Assembly: GCF_001831495.1 (NCBI RefSeq)
Contig: NZ_CP017689.1
Span: 2,790,001-2,854,000, forward strand
Direction: 5' to 3'
Length of the DNA stretch: 64,000 bases
Source: Thalassotalea crassostreae
Lineage (GTDB): Bacteria; Pseudomonadota; Gammaproteobacteria; Enterobacterales; Alteromonadaceae
Shown: positions 27,641 to 36,962 of the stretch, piece by piece
Position numbering within the stretch: position 1 is the stretch's first letter
Layout: each line of letters opens with the position of its first letter
Program-made: the position numbers and the translations under genes
Notes under the pieces: model-generated
Seen by the model: the letters and a program-made list of their open reading frames with translations, nothing else
What the model was told of the DNA's origin: nothing
The model's database searches: none

Positions 27641-28354
27641 ATGATCAAGCATTACAAATTCGATAAGTTAGGTAAAGCTAACCATGGTTGGTTAAAAGCG
27701 AATCATCACTTTAGTTTTGCTCATTACTATAACCCAGCAAGAATGGGCTTCGGCACACTTAGAGTAATTAATGATGATTGGGTTGAGCCTGGAACAGGTT
27801 TCCCTAGACATCCACATAAAAATATGGAAATTATCACCTTTGTTCGCACCGGTTCAATTACTCATAAAGATAGTGCTGGTAATCATGGCGTGACTACTGC
27901 TGGAGAAGTGCAAGTAATGAGCGCCGGCACTGGTATTGAGCATTCAGAATACAACTTAAGCAAAGAGCCTTTGAACCTTTATCAAATTTGGATTGAACCA
28001 AATAAGCATAATGTTAAACCTCGATGGGACAGTAAAGTGTTTTCTCAAAAACAATGCGGCAATACTTTACCGTTACTGGTTTCAGGGTATGAAGAAGATA
28101 AAGGTAACGCTTTATTTATAAATCAGTTCGCTCGTATTTATGGTGGTAAGGTGACAAAAGGAAAAAGTTTTGAAATGGAGATTAACCATCAAGCCTATGT
28201 ACTGGCATCTGCTGGTAAGTTTAGCCTCATCGATAATCAATCGACTACCCTTATGGAAAAAGGCGATGGCGCAGAAGTGACAAAACAAAAATTTGTTACC
28301 TTTACTGCTATAGAAGATAGCGAGATTATTGTTATTGATGCTGCAGTTAACTAG
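27641..28354 (+). CDS. yhaK: Pirin family protein (YhaK-like)
   Basis: 237 residues, bicupin. Metal ligands His57, His59, His101 and Glu103 in FPRHPHKNMEI and GIEHSEYN, the pattern for quercetin-dioxygenase-active pirins such as E. coli YhaK. May open aromatic flavonol rings or act as a redox sensor. It is the last gene of the aromatic-response set, 9 bp after yqjG with its own AGGAG site, and is followed by a terminator. Confidence 0.9.
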   Translation: MIKHYKFDKLGKANHGWLKANHHFSFAHYYNPARMGFGTLRVINDDWVEPGTGFPRHPHKNMEIITFVRTGSITHKDSAGNHGVTTAGEVQVMSAGTGIEHSEYNLSKEPLNLYQIWIEPNKHNVKPRWDSKVFSQKQCGNTLPLLVSGYEEDKGNALFINQFARIYGGKVTKGKSFEMEINHQAYVLASAGKFSLIDNQSTTLMEKGDGAEVTKQKFVTFTAIEDSEIIVIDAAVN

Positions 28355-28400
28355 CGAATCCTACCTAGCATAACGCGCGCTAGTAACTACTGAAAAACAC

Positions 28401-28430
28401 AAAAGCGAACCTGTATGTTCGCTTTTGTTT
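28401..28430 (+). terminator. Rho-independent terminator after the pirin gene
   Basis: Perfect stem AAAAGCGAAC / GTTCGCTTTT with a 6-nt loop and following T-rich stretch. It ends the doxX-yqjG-pirin message. Confidence 0.85.
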
Positions 28431-28440
28431 CTGTTTATTT

Positions 28441-28530
28441 GGACCTAACTTTAACCCTCATTTTTAGCCCTAATTTCGCCCCTAAACTTGAGCCTAATTT
28501 TGGGCCTAATTTTGTTTAGACCTCGCTTTG
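28441..28530. repeat. Degenerate tandem repeat of a ~12-13 bp unit (CCTAATTTTGGG-like)
   Basis: After the pirin terminator comes a run of about seven imperfect copies of CCTAATTTTGGG and variants (CCCTAATTTCGC, CCTAAACTTGAG, ACCTCGCTTTGA). It occupies part of the 331-bp gap before the sulfatase. The rest of the gap (to 28685) has no gene; a TTGACA at 28594 with a weak -10 about 18 bp on could be the sulfatase promoter. Confidence 0.6.
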
Positions 28531-28685
28531 AACCTGATCTATTAGTCTATTAGGTAAATTATTTTTATTACTCTGCTATTAAATACTGCAACATTGACAA
28601 CGATATCATCCAAATGGTTAAATGAATAATTGTAGTAATCATAAAACTATGAACAATAAAAATACCAATTGGAACTTACACCTAA

Positions 28686-30221
28686 ATGACCACCTATAAA
28701 ACTTCGTTAAAGTGCTTTATCAACCTATCATTATTTGTTCTTAGTTCACTTTCAATAAGTGCAGCATCAGCTGCAAATAAAGCAAGCGCGGTAACGCAGA
28801 AACAACCGAATGTGCTTTTTATTACTGTCGATGATATGAATACAGATCTTGGCAGTTATGGTCATCCTCTTGTTAGCAGTCCAAGTATAGATAAGCTTGC
28901 CAGCAAAGGAATTTTATTTACCAATGCATACAGCCAATCACCTGCCTGTACACAAAGTCGCTCAAGTTTTATGACCGGTTTATATCCCGATCAAACTGGC
29001 GTCATTGCCCACGCTTCACATACACGGTTAACACCGCACTTTCGAGATACCATCCCGAATGTAACTACCATGCCACAAATGTTTAAACAACAAGGTTACT
29101 TTACTGGCAGAGTAGGAAAAATTTATCATCAAGGTGTACCTAATCAAATCGGTACTCCGGGTGCTGACGATTATGATTCTTGGCACCAAGGGGTTAACCC
29201 AATTGGTCTCGACAAAGAAGTCGATGATCAAATAATGGCGTTTAATCCTAGAGCTTTAAAGAATAAATCTTATGGTGGTGTGTTGAGCTTTCTTTCCATC
29301 GAAAGTGAAGACGAGCAACATACCGATGGTAAAGTTGCGACAGAAGCAATAGAAATGCTCAATAAAAACCATCCCGATATTACCGGCAAACCATTTTTTA
29401 TTGGTGTTGGTTTTTATCGTCCTCATACTCCATTTGTAGCGCCGAAACGATATTTTGATTTATATCCGCTTGATAAAATCCAGCCCTATATCATGCCGAA
29501 GAATGATAGGTACGATATTCCAGCGATTGCGCTTCATGATAGAGATCACCAAGAAAATCTCACCATTGAGCAACGTAAAAAGATTATTCAAGGCTATTAT
29601 GCGGCAATATCTTTTGTCGATGCTCAAATAGGTCGAGTATTAGATGGTTTAGAGCAATTAGGCTTAGCCGACAATACCATTGTTGTATTCCTTTCAGATC
29701 ATGGTTATGAACTTGGTCAGCATAACTTATGGCAAAAGGGCAGTTTATTTGAAGGATCAAATCATACCCCGTTGGTCATTTATGCGCCGAATGCAAAAGG
29801 CAATAGCAAAGCAATCACTCAACCTACCGAGCTTGTGGATATTTACCCTACTTTGGCGACATTAACGAAGCTAACACCTCCGTCTTATTTGCCTGGTGTC
29901 GATTTAACACCGAGTATGAATAACCCTGACGTAGTTACAAGAACCGTTGCCTACTCCAACGTATTAAGCAGAGTTAGAGGCAAACAAAACCAATTCGCAT
30001 TTAAAAAAATCCGTGGTCATTCAATTAGAACAAGCCGTTATCGTTACACAGAGTGGGGAGATGGACTTTATGGCGCAGAACTTTACGATCATCAAAGTGA
30101 TCCTGAAGAACTAAAAAATCTTGTCGATAAAGTACCATTAGAAACGGTTCGGATAAAATTAAAATGGCAGCTGGATGATATCATTGAAAAAGCCCAAACT
30201 CGCATTCGCTCGATAGAATAG
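28686..30221 (+). CDS. Exported sulfatase-family protein with atypical active-site motif
   Basis: 511 residues, type I sulfatase/alkaline-phosphatase fold, similar in layout to iduronate-2-sulfatase. Signal peptide of about 30 residues (ends AASAANK). Metal-binding Asp49-Asp50 in FITVDDMN and a DHGYELGQH motif (~337-345) are present. At the position of the formylglycine motif C-x-(P/A)-x-R the protein has Cys88-Thr-Gln-Ser-Arg92, with Gln where Pro/Ala is expected. It may be processed inefficiently, use Cys differently, or be a divergent subfamily. No other polysaccharide genes adjoin it. Confidence 0.82.
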   Translation: MTTYKTSLKCFINLSLFVLSSLSISAASAANKASAVTQKQPNVLFITVDDMNTDLGSYGHPLVSSPSIDKLASKGILFTNAYSQSPACTQSRSSFMTGLYPDQTGVIAHASHTRLTPHFRDTIPNVTTMPQMFKQQGYFTGRVGKIYHQGVPNQIGTPGADDYDSWHQGVNPIGLDKEVDDQIMAFNPRALKNKSYGGVLSFLSIESEDEQHTDGKVATEAIEMLNKNHPDITGKPFFIGVGFYRPHTPFVAPKRYFDLYPLDKIQPYIMPKNDRYDIPAIALHDRDHQENLTIEQRKKIIQGYYAAISFVDAQIGRVLDGLEQLGLADNTIVVFLSDHGYELGQHNLWQKGSLFEGSNHTPLVIYAPNAKGNSKAITQPTELVDIYPTLATLTKLTPPSYLPGVDLTPSMNNPDVVTRTVAYSNVLSRVRGKQNQFAFKKIRGHSIRTSRYRYTEWGDGLYGAELYDHQSDPEELKNLVDKVPLETVRIKLKWQLDDIIEKAQTRIRSIE

Positions 30222-30235
30222 CGTCGAGCAAAGGA

Positions 30236-30271
30236 AAAAGGCTCTCTGCTAGTTAAAACAGAGAGCCTTTT
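30236..30271. terminator. Bidirectional terminator between convergent genes
   Basis: Perfect 13-bp stem AAAAGGCTCTCTG / CAGAGAGCCTTTT with a 10-nt loop. T runs on the plus side and A run before the stem serve both the sulfatase and the AbgT gene. Confidence 0.88.
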
Positions 30272-30295
30272 AGTCATACAAATTTATAACTTATG

Positions 30296-31885
30296 TTATG
30301 GCTGGAAGTATATTGGGGAGCCTGGTCCTACAGGTAAACCAAAAGCAAATACCCACACGTAAAACAGCACAACCCAACCAACAAAGAAAGCAATACTATA
30401 AGGTAGCATCGTGGCGATTAGGGTACCTATCCCCATATCTTTCTTATACTTTGTTGCAATAGCCAATATGAGACCAAAATAACTCATCATTGGGGTTATC
30501 AAGTTGGTAACTGAATCACCAATACGATACGCTGCTTGAATTGTTTCTGGAGCATAACCGACTAGCATTAACATAGGAACAAATATTGGCGCGGTAGCCG
30601 CCCATTGTGCTGAAGATGAACCTAACGTTAAGTTGATTATCGCACACATTAAAATAAACAAGACAAACACTTCCGGGCCAGTCATATTAAGAGCTTGCAA
30701 CAACTCAGCACCATTAATCGCCAAAATGGTACCCAAGTTAGTCCATTTAAAAAATGCAACAAATTGCGCTGCAAAAAATACTAATACGATGTACATGCTG
30801 AGCGATCCCATACTTTTACTCATGGCATTAATCACATCGACATCAGTTTTCATTGTCCCGACAACTCTGCCGTAGACATAACCTGGAATTGCAAAGGTCA
30901 CAAAGATAAAGGCGACAATGCCTTTTAAAAATGGTGAACCTTTCACTAATCCGGTTTCTGGATTACGTAAAATACCATCTTCCGGCACGATAGTTAGCGC
31001 AAGCAAAACACACAAAAACAAAAAGGTTAAGCCCGCATATTTTAAGCCTTTACGTTCAATTTCAGATAGATGTTTGATATTAGATTCAATTTTTTCACTT
31101 GCTTCACTGTCATCATATTTACCTAATCTAGGCTCAACGATTTTCTCAGTAATAAAGGTACCTAAGATGGCGATTAAAAACGTTGAAATCATCATAAAAT
31201 ACCAATTGGCCTCAGGCCCTACTTGGTAGTTTGGATCGATCATTTGCGCTGCTGGTGTGGTTATGCCAGCTAATAAAGGATCAATAGTACCTAATAGTAA
31301 ATTGGCGCTATAACCACCCGATACGCCGGCAAATGCAGCTGCTAAACCAGCTAATGGATGACGGCCTAAGCTGTGGAATATCATCGCAGCAAGTGGAATT
31401 AAAACTACATAACCTAACTCAGATGCAGTGTTAGATAAGATAGCTGCGAACACCACCATAAAAGTTACTAACCGTTCAGAGGCGCCCATCACCATGCCAC
31501 GAAGCGCAGCAGATAATAACCCAGAATGTTCCGCAACACTAACACCAAGCAATGCAACTAAAACGGTACCTAACGGTGCAAAACCGGTAAAGTTAGTCAC
31601 TAAACCGGTGACGATTTTTTGTAAACCATCAGCACTCAATAAACTCACAACTTCAATAACACCATCCGGATCGCGTCCTGCTGAACCTATCGGTCTAGGG
31701 TCTATTGCACTGAGACCAAACAGGTCGGCAATACCACTAAATACCACAATAAATAAACAAAACAATGCAAATAATGTGATGGGATGTGGAAGAAGATTAC
31801 CCAAGTATTCAACAGTAGCTAAAAAACGATTAAACAAACTGTTTTTTGATTCTTGAGGACTCGTATTTACGGTCATAAATTGCAC
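30296..31885 (-). CDS. AbgT-family transporter
   Basis: 529 residues with about 11-13 membrane helices. The pattern NLLPHPITLFALFCLFIVVFSGI near the start and the long TxFTGFAPLGTVLVALLGVSVAEHSG region are characteristic of AbgT. E. coli AbgT takes up p-aminobenzoyl-glutamate; several family members (MtrF, YdaH) also export antimetabolites. Alone, divergent from the endonuclease/exonuclease/phosphatase gene. Confidence 0.88.
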   Translation of the reverse strand: MQFMTVNTSPQESKNSLFNRFLATVEYLGNLLPHPITLFALFCLFIVVFSGIADLFGLSAIDPRPIGSAGRDPDGVIEVVSLLSADGLQKIVTGLVTNFTGFAPLGTVLVALLGVSVAEHSGLLSAALRGMVMGASERLVTFMVVFAAILSNTASELGYVVLIPLAAMIFHSLGRHPLAGLAAAFAGVSGGYSANLLLGTIDPLLAGITTPAAQMIDPNYQVGPEANWYFMMISTFLIAILGTFITEKIVEPRLGKYDDSEASEKIESNIKHLSEIERKGLKYAGLTFLFLCVLLALTIVPEDGILRNPETGLVKGSPFLKGIVAFIFVTFAIPGYVYGRVVGTMKTDVDVINAMSKSMGSLSMYIVLVFFAAQFVAFFKWTNLGTILAINGAELLQALNMTGPEVFVLFILMCAIINLTLGSSSAQWAATAPIFVPMLMLVGYAPETIQAAYRIGDSVTNLITPMMSYFGLILAIATKYKKDMGIGTLIATMLPYSIAFFVGWVVLFYVWVFAFGLPVGPGSPIYFQP

Positions 31886-32189
31886 CTATTTTTTTAATGA
31901 ACATTTGAACTTTGATACGTTCAAAATGTTTAGAGACTTTTATTCAGCGCGTATACTAATATCTTTAGTAAGTAGAGGGAATAGATTAAATAAATAATCT
32001 TATTCATTAAAACTCTATAATGGTACCTAATTCCTTTACGTAAAATGGGTTATACTGCTATTAATCAACATATTGCGACAACTACAGAGTCCACACTATC
32101 AATCTTCCCAAGACTATTAAAAAGCAAAATATAGCGCGAACACAATCGTTGAAAGATAATTTTAATGAGCTAGTTAAGGAAAGTTAGCA
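31886..32189. other. Gap between divergent abgT-like and phosphatase-like genes
   Basis: 304 bp without a gene. An imperfect inverted repeat (AACATTTGAAC / GTTCAAAATGTT) at about 31900-31930, just upstream of the AbgT start, could be an operator. The plus-strand gene has AAGGAAAG before its ATG. No clear sigma-70 promoter is seen. Confidence 0.4.
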
Positions 32190-33257
32190 ATGGAAAACTC
32201 AAAATTAAAAATTGCTACCTTTAATTTATTTAACTATCTTGAACCCCCCGGTGCATTTTATGACTTCGATCGTATCTACAGTATTGAACAATGGACTAAA
32301 AAACAGAAATGGGTCAGTGATTATTTAGCGCAATATCAACCTGATATTATCGGCTTTCAAGAAGTCTTTAGTCCTGATTCTTTAAAGCAGTTAGTCGCCA
32401 CTCAAGGGTATGCTTATTTTGCTGTAATTGACGCCCCACAAGTCATTGATGACTTTATTTATCGAAGTCCTGTTGTAGCCATTGCATCTCGTTATCCTAT
32501 TGTCGAAGCAAATGCTGTACAGCCAGATATCACGCTGGCTCAAAGCATTGGCTTATCCGAAGAATTTTCGTTCAGTCGCAAAGTATTACGAGCAACCGTT
32601 GATGTACCACATTTAGGTAATTGTGATTGTTATGTTGTGCATTTCAAATCGAAACGTTCGATGATTGATGTAGATGACGTGACTAATAAAGAAGTGCTAG
32701 AAAATTCGGCAGAAAAATCAATCATTGAACATCTTAAAGGCAGTATTGCTGGAGGATGGGGCTCGAGCATACAACGAGGCAGTGAAGCTGCCTTATTGTT
32801 GGTTGATATGATTCAACGACGTGAACAAACCACAAACCCAATGGTGTTAATGGGGGATTTTAATAACACCCTTAGTGATGGCATATTAAGACACTTGCAA
32901 ACTGATTCTCTGCGCTTTGTTTCTAAGTTTGATAGTGAGCGTTATTTGCAAAAATATTGTTTAAAAGATTCATGGGATTTATTCGAAGCTGCACAAATTA
33001 ATGAATCCACAGAGCCAGCTGAACTAAAAGCGGCTAAGCTCAATGTACGTAGCCCAACCCATTATTATGGTGAAACCAGTTCAATTTTAGACTACATACT
33101 TTTGTCATGTGAATTTGATGCTAGTTACCAAGACAGTTTGTACCAAGTATCTGAATATCATACCTATGATCGACACTTAATTAATCCAATATTTGAGCGG
33201 GATGGCGAAAGCACCGATCATGGGATCGTTTTAATTACTATGGCATTAAGAGAATAA
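32190..33257 (+). CDS. Endonuclease/exonuclease/phosphatase-family protein
   Basis: 355 residues. EEP fold motifs in order: ATFNLFNYL (Asn, ~9-17), GFQEV (Glu, ~56), MGDFNNT (~221-227) and STDHGIVL (~343), which supply the metal and catalytic residues. Members cleave phosphodiesters in DNA, RNA, lipids or inositol phosphates; the substrate is unknown. No signal peptide. Strong Shine-Dalgarno (AAGGAAAG). Ends in a convergent gap with a terminator. Confidence 0.85.
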   Translation: MENSKLKIATFNLFNYLEPPGAFYDFDRIYSIEQWTKKQKWVSDYLAQYQPDIIGFQEVFSPDSLKQLVATQGYAYFAVIDAPQVIDDFIYRSPVVAIASRYPIVEANAVQPDITLAQSIGLSEEFSFSRKVLRATVDVPHLGNCDCYVVHFKSKRSMIDVDDVTNKEVLENSAEKSIIEHLKGSIAGGWGSSIQRGSEAALLLVDMIQRREQTTNPMVLMGDFNNTLSDGILRHLQTDSLRFVSKFDSERYLQKYCLKDSWDLFEAAQINESTEPAELKAAKLNVRSPTHYYGETSSILDYILLSCEFDASYQDSLYQVSEYHTYDRHLINPIFERDGESTDHGIVLITMALRE

Positions 33258-33324
33258 TTTATATTGGTAGTCGTGTAATAGATGTATTCGCATACTTTGT
33301 GATTTTTTTCTGTAGAGCTATTTT

Positions 33325-33356
33325 AAAAAAATAGGCGGTTCATATTGCTCCGCCTA
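33325..33356 (-). terminator. Terminator of the alginate catabolic operon
   Basis: Stem TAGGCGG / CCGCCTA with an 11-nt loop; on the minus strand the stem is followed by a run of seven T. It ends the message from the KDPG-aldolase gene and may also stop the convergent gene. Confidence 0.82.
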
Positions 33357-33393
33357 ACTTTCTATTTGTTGACCTTTAAATTAGAGTATAGTT

Positions 33394-34011
33394 TTAGTGG
33401 TTTGCTTCTTTACACGCTTGCGTAATGGCTTGCCAATTTTTTTGTTCAACCCACTCTTTCTTCGCTACCCAAGTACCACCAACAGCAAAGCAATTAGGAA
33501 GAGATAGGTAATCCGCCTTATTCTCTAGCGTCACGCCGCCGGTTGGACAAAATTTAATATCTTGGAATATCGTCGAAACAGCGCCTAAAAACTTAGCACC
33601 ACCAGATAATGATGCAGGGAATAATTTAAGCTCTTGATAACCAAATTCGCGTGCCATTAAGATCTCGCCAGTATTTGAAACACCAGGTAAAACCGGCAAA
33701 CCGCACTTTGTTAATTGAGTAAGCAGCTTCTCTGATACTGCAGGAGTGATGATAAAATCTGCACCAGCATCAATTGCTTGTTGCAAGATCACCTCATTCG
33801 TCACTGTACCCGCACCAACGATTAAGTTTGGTAATGCCTTTTTAATCGCTGTTAACGCTTCTAGCGAAGCCTCAGTTCTTAATACCACTTCAATTAGAGT
33901 AAGACCAGCATCTGCCATTGCAGTTGCAATTTTAACGCCTTGCTCAGCGCTATCGGCTTGAATGATAGGCAACAATGTTTGCCCACCCATTAAAGCGTGA
34001 AATGATTTCAT
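33394..34011 (-). CDS. eda: KDPG aldolase (2-dehydro-3-deoxy-phosphogluconate aldolase)
   Basis: Splits 2-keto-3-deoxy-6-phosphogluconate to pyruvate and glyceraldehyde-3-phosphate, the last step of alginate breakdown. 205 residues from the ATG at 34011, chosen because AAGG lies nine bases before it; a 10-residue longer form lacks such a site. Schiff-base lysine Lys129 is in KLFPA, with EVVLRT (Glu41, Arg45), GAGTV and CPTGGV all present. The gene follows the KDG kinase gene by 52 bp. Confidence 0.92.
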   Translation of the reverse strand: MKSFHALMGGQTLLPIIQADSAEQGVKIATAMADAGLTLIEVVLRTEASLEALTAIKKALPNLIVGAGTVTNEVILQQAIDAGADFIITPAVSEKLLTQLTKCGLPVLPGVSNTGEILMAREFGYQELKLFPASLSGGAKFLGAVSTIFQDIKFCPTGGVTLENKADYLSLPNCFAVGGTWVAKKEWVEQKNWQAITQACKEANH

Positions 34012-34063
34012 TTCTAGTAACCTTAAAGAAAGCGCGCCCATAACTATGAGCGCTAATAGTAAA

Positions 34064-35011
34064 TTAGTTATTCACGTGATAATGAATAAATTCGTTGTAA
34101 CTTGCTTGATTCACAATTGCACCTTTATGCTGGATCACAAAGCCCGCAGCAATAGAGGCTAATGAAATAGCCTTAGCAATTGAAAAGCCATTTAACCTCG
34201 CGCCTAAATAGGTGCCGTTAAATGAGTCACCTGCCGATGTTGTATCAACAACATTTTCAGATGGAATGATGACGTGTTCTTCGATGTTGTCTTGCTCAAC
34301 ACTGATTACAGAGCCAGGACCATTTTTCACGATAACTTCATCGATATTAAATTTGGCTAAGAAGTCATTAACTTGTTCAAAAGTATCCATCGAATATAAC
34401 GTACTAAAGTCTTCGATTCCCGGTAGTAACACATTAGAGCGAGCAAAAGCATTTTCGAACTGCTCTTTTGCTTCCGCTTCACTTTGCCATAATCGGGCGC
34501 GGTAGTTAGGATCGAAAACGATGTCTACTCCAGCCGCTTTAAGCGAATCTACTAGCCCCCAAAAACTATCTCTTGCCTCAGGTTCAACAACAGCAAGTGA
34601 AATACCAGAGAAAAAGAACATGTCGCCTTTTGAAAGTTGTGCAATTGCCGCTTCATCTATATGTTGCATTACCTGACGAGCAGCCGAGTTTTCACGCCAA
34701 TAAGTAAAACTGCGCTCTCCGCTGTCATCAAGTTGAATAGAATACAATCCAGGAATTTTGGTTTCTGATTGGAAAACAAATTCAGTTTCAATATTTTCGC
34801 GTTTGAAATATTCGATCATATTAAGGCTAAATTGGTCTTTACCTACGGCTGTTACTAAGTGCACACTCACCTCGGAAAATGCACGTTTTAGATAAACAGC
34901 AGAGTTAAAAACATCTCCAGCAAATGATTGTTTCATGGTGTTTTCTGACGTGCCTTTGGCGGTAGTCATCAACTCAATCATGCATTCGCCGAATAAAAAC
35001 ATGTTTTTCAT
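34064..35011 (-). CDS. kdgK: 2-keto-3-deoxygluconate kinase (PfkB family)
   Basis: Phosphorylates KDG to KDPG with ATP. 315 residues. The ribokinase-type start MFLFGECMIELM and the C-terminal signature DTTSAGDSFNGTYLGARLNG, with catalytic Asp in GDSF, are present. YRARLW and VKNGPGS segments match KdgK. It is placed between the transporter and the aldolase, as expected for the alginate catabolic order. Confidence 0.9.
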   Translation of the reverse strand: MKNMFLFGECMIELMTTAKGTSENTMKQSFAGDVFNSAVYLKRAFSEVSVHLVTAVGKDQFSLNMIEYFKRENIETEFVFQSETKIPGLYSIQLDDSGERSFTYWRENSAARQVMQHIDEAAIAQLSKGDMFFFSGISLAVVEPEARDSFWGLVDSLKAAGVDIVFDPNYRARLWQSEAEAKEQFENAFARSNVLLPGIEDFSTLYSMDTFEQVNDFLAKFNIDEVIVKNGPGSVISVEQDNIEEHVIIPSENVVDTTSAGDSFNGTYLGARLNGFSIAKAISLASIAAGFVIQHKGAIVNQASYNEFIHYHVNN

Positions 35012-35134
35012 TACACAGCCTTTTTACTTTTATTAAATTAGGTTCGATAACAATTACCGAACAGCTTTACGTTTTATAATTAGTCACCTAGCTAAGCGCT
35101 GCTTAGCTAGGTGCTATTGTTCTATCTATCTCGT

Positions 35135-36436
35135 CTATTTATCTAGACTTTTGAGAGGCTCAACTTTAGGGATAAGTACCCATACCGCTAACATTGCAAT
35201 TACTGCCAATGAGGCACCAATAACAAATGCAGGAGTATAATTACCGTCCGCAGTTAAAAATGGTACTAGTGCAGTTAATCCTAATGCACCAAGCTTGGCA
35301 GCCATACCAGAGAAACCTGCTAATGTACCTACCGCTTTTTTACCATATAAATCACTCGGTAGTGTTTGCACGTTGCCGATTGCCGTTTGGAAACCAAATA
35401 AGATCACAGCCATAATAATTACCGCTGTAGTTGGGCCGCCAGGACTTGCCATTGCTAATAATGCCGGTAGCATAATCAAACAACCTAAGCTGATTGTAAG
35501 CTTACGAGTTTTATCGGTATTCCAACCCGCCTTGATACGGTTTTGAGCCAGAAGCCCACCAAACCATGCTCCAAACATTGCACCAACATACGGTACCCAA
35601 CCATAAATACCAATCGACTTAACATCCATTGCATAAACTTCATTCAAGTAAATTGGGATCCAGAATACAAACAACCACCAAATTGGATCGATTGCTGCTG
35701 AAGCGATTATTACGCCCCAACTTTGTTTGCGAGTAAGTAATTCTTTTGTCGATGGATTGTATTCATCTTCTTCACAAGTCACTTCACCATCAACATTCTT
35801 TTGACCTGTTAAAATGTACTCACGCTCTTCTGCAGTGATCCAAGGGTGAGAACCTGGTGGCGCCTTAACTAAGATGATCCAAGGAATAAGCCATAACAAA
35901 CCGACTAAACCAATGACGATAAAGACCATCTGCCAACTAAAGTAAACCGTTAATGCGGCGATTAATGGAATCGCAATAATACCACCAATAGCGGCACCAG
36001 AGTTGAAGATACCCTGTGCTAATGCACGTTCTTTAGTTGGGAACCAATCAGCATTACTTTTAGCTGCACCAGGCCAGTTACCTGCTTCTGAAACACCTAG
36101 AATGGCACGGAAGATACTAAAACTTAATGCACCTTGAGCAAATGCGTGAAGTGCAGTTGCGATAGACCATACACCAATCGATAAAACGAATCCTAAGCGA
36201 GTACCAATCCAATCGAATATTTTACCAAATATCGCCTGACCAAAGGCGTAAGATAAAATAAATACGATCGAAATATTGGCGTATATTTGTTTACGCTCTA
36301 ATGCCGATTCATCTGGAAAAAGCTCTTCTACAATATCAGGCCAAAGTACACTTAGTGCAGAACGGTCGATATAATTAATAACAGTAGCTATCGCAATTAA
36401 TGCGATTACCCACCAACGTAATCCTTTAACCTGCAT
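35135..36436 (-). CDS. MFS transporter, hexuronate/DEH type
   Basis: 433 residues, 12 predicted membrane helices, of the anion:cation symporter branch (ExuT-like). Start IALIAIATVINYIDRSALSVLWP and the GVSEAGNWPGAAKSNADWFPTKERALAQGIFNSGAA block are characteristic. In alginate loci such proteins import the unsaturated monomer or DEH into the cytoplasm. It starts 3 bp after the cupin stop, with AGGAG inside the cupin's last codons, so translation is coupled. Confidence 0.88.
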   Translation of the reverse strand: MQVKGLRWWVIALIAIATVINYIDRSALSVLWPDIVEELFPDESALERKQIYANISIVFILSYAFGQAIFGKIFDWIGTRLGFVLSIGVWSIATALHAFAQGALSFSIFRAILGVSEAGNWPGAAKSNADWFPTKERALAQGIFNSGAAIGGIIAIPLIAALTVYFSWQMVFIVIGLVGLLWLIPWIILVKAPPGSHPWITAEEREYILTGQKNVDGEVTCEEDEYNPSTKELLTRKQSWGVIIASAAIDPIWWLFVFWIPIYLNEVYAMDVKSIGIYGWVPYVGAMFGAWFGGLLAQNRIKAGWNTDKTRKLTISLGCLIMLPALLAMASPGGPTTAVIIMAVILFGFQTAIGNVQTLPSDLYGKKAVGTLAGFSGMAAKLGALGLTALVPFLTADGNYTPAFVIGASLAVIAMLAVWVLIPKVEPLKSLDK

Positions 36437-36438
36437 TG

Positions 36439-36834
36439 TTACTTCTCCTCTGGCTTGCTGTTAAGTTTATCTAAATCAAGATTTTCAAATGTGCCTGGAG
36501 CTACAAAGTCTTCTCTTGGAGGGCTAAAGGTATCAATCAAAATTCCACCTGTCGGGCTCGTTGCCCCGTGATCTGCATATGGAGGCATCAGACAGCTGTC
36601 TCCAGCCTTCATAATAGTTGTCACGCCATCAATATTAAAATGAAATTCACCTTCTACAACGTATGTTACTTGTGAATGACGGTGTGCATGGTTATAACCA
36701 ATTGCACCTTTCTCAAACCAAATTTTTACTGCCATGAGTTCATGGTTGTATCCCAGCATTTGGCGTTTTAAACCACCGCCTAAGTCTTCAATTTCTGTCT
36801 CATTACCTTTCAAAAAGTGAGCACTTTGACTCAT
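36439..36834 (-). CDS. kdgF: KdgF-like cupin (uronate ring opening)
   Basis: 131 residues, single cupin. Metal ligand pattern His49-x-His51, Gln55 and His89 (NHAHRHSQ...YADHG) equals that of KdgF, which converts 4,5-unsaturated monouronates to linear ketouronates (DEH). Family placement rests on size, motif and context between the PL6 lyase and the importer. Cytosolic, no signal peptide. Confidence 0.87.
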   Translation of the reverse strand: MSQSAHFLKGNETEIEDLGGGLKRQMLGYNHELMAVKIWFEKGAIGYNHAHRHSQVTYVVEGEFHFNIDGVTTIMKAGDSCLMPPYADHGATSPTGGILIDTFSPPREDFVAPGTFENLDLDKLNSKPEEK

Positions 36835-36962
36835 AATAATTCCTCTCTTGCTGCTGTGATGTTAGTTCGTAAATGTTATATATTGGCTTTATTGGGCGAG
36901 TTGTTATGCCTCTAAAACCACATCATTTATTCTATTTTTTATTAACTTTATTTTTAACAAAA

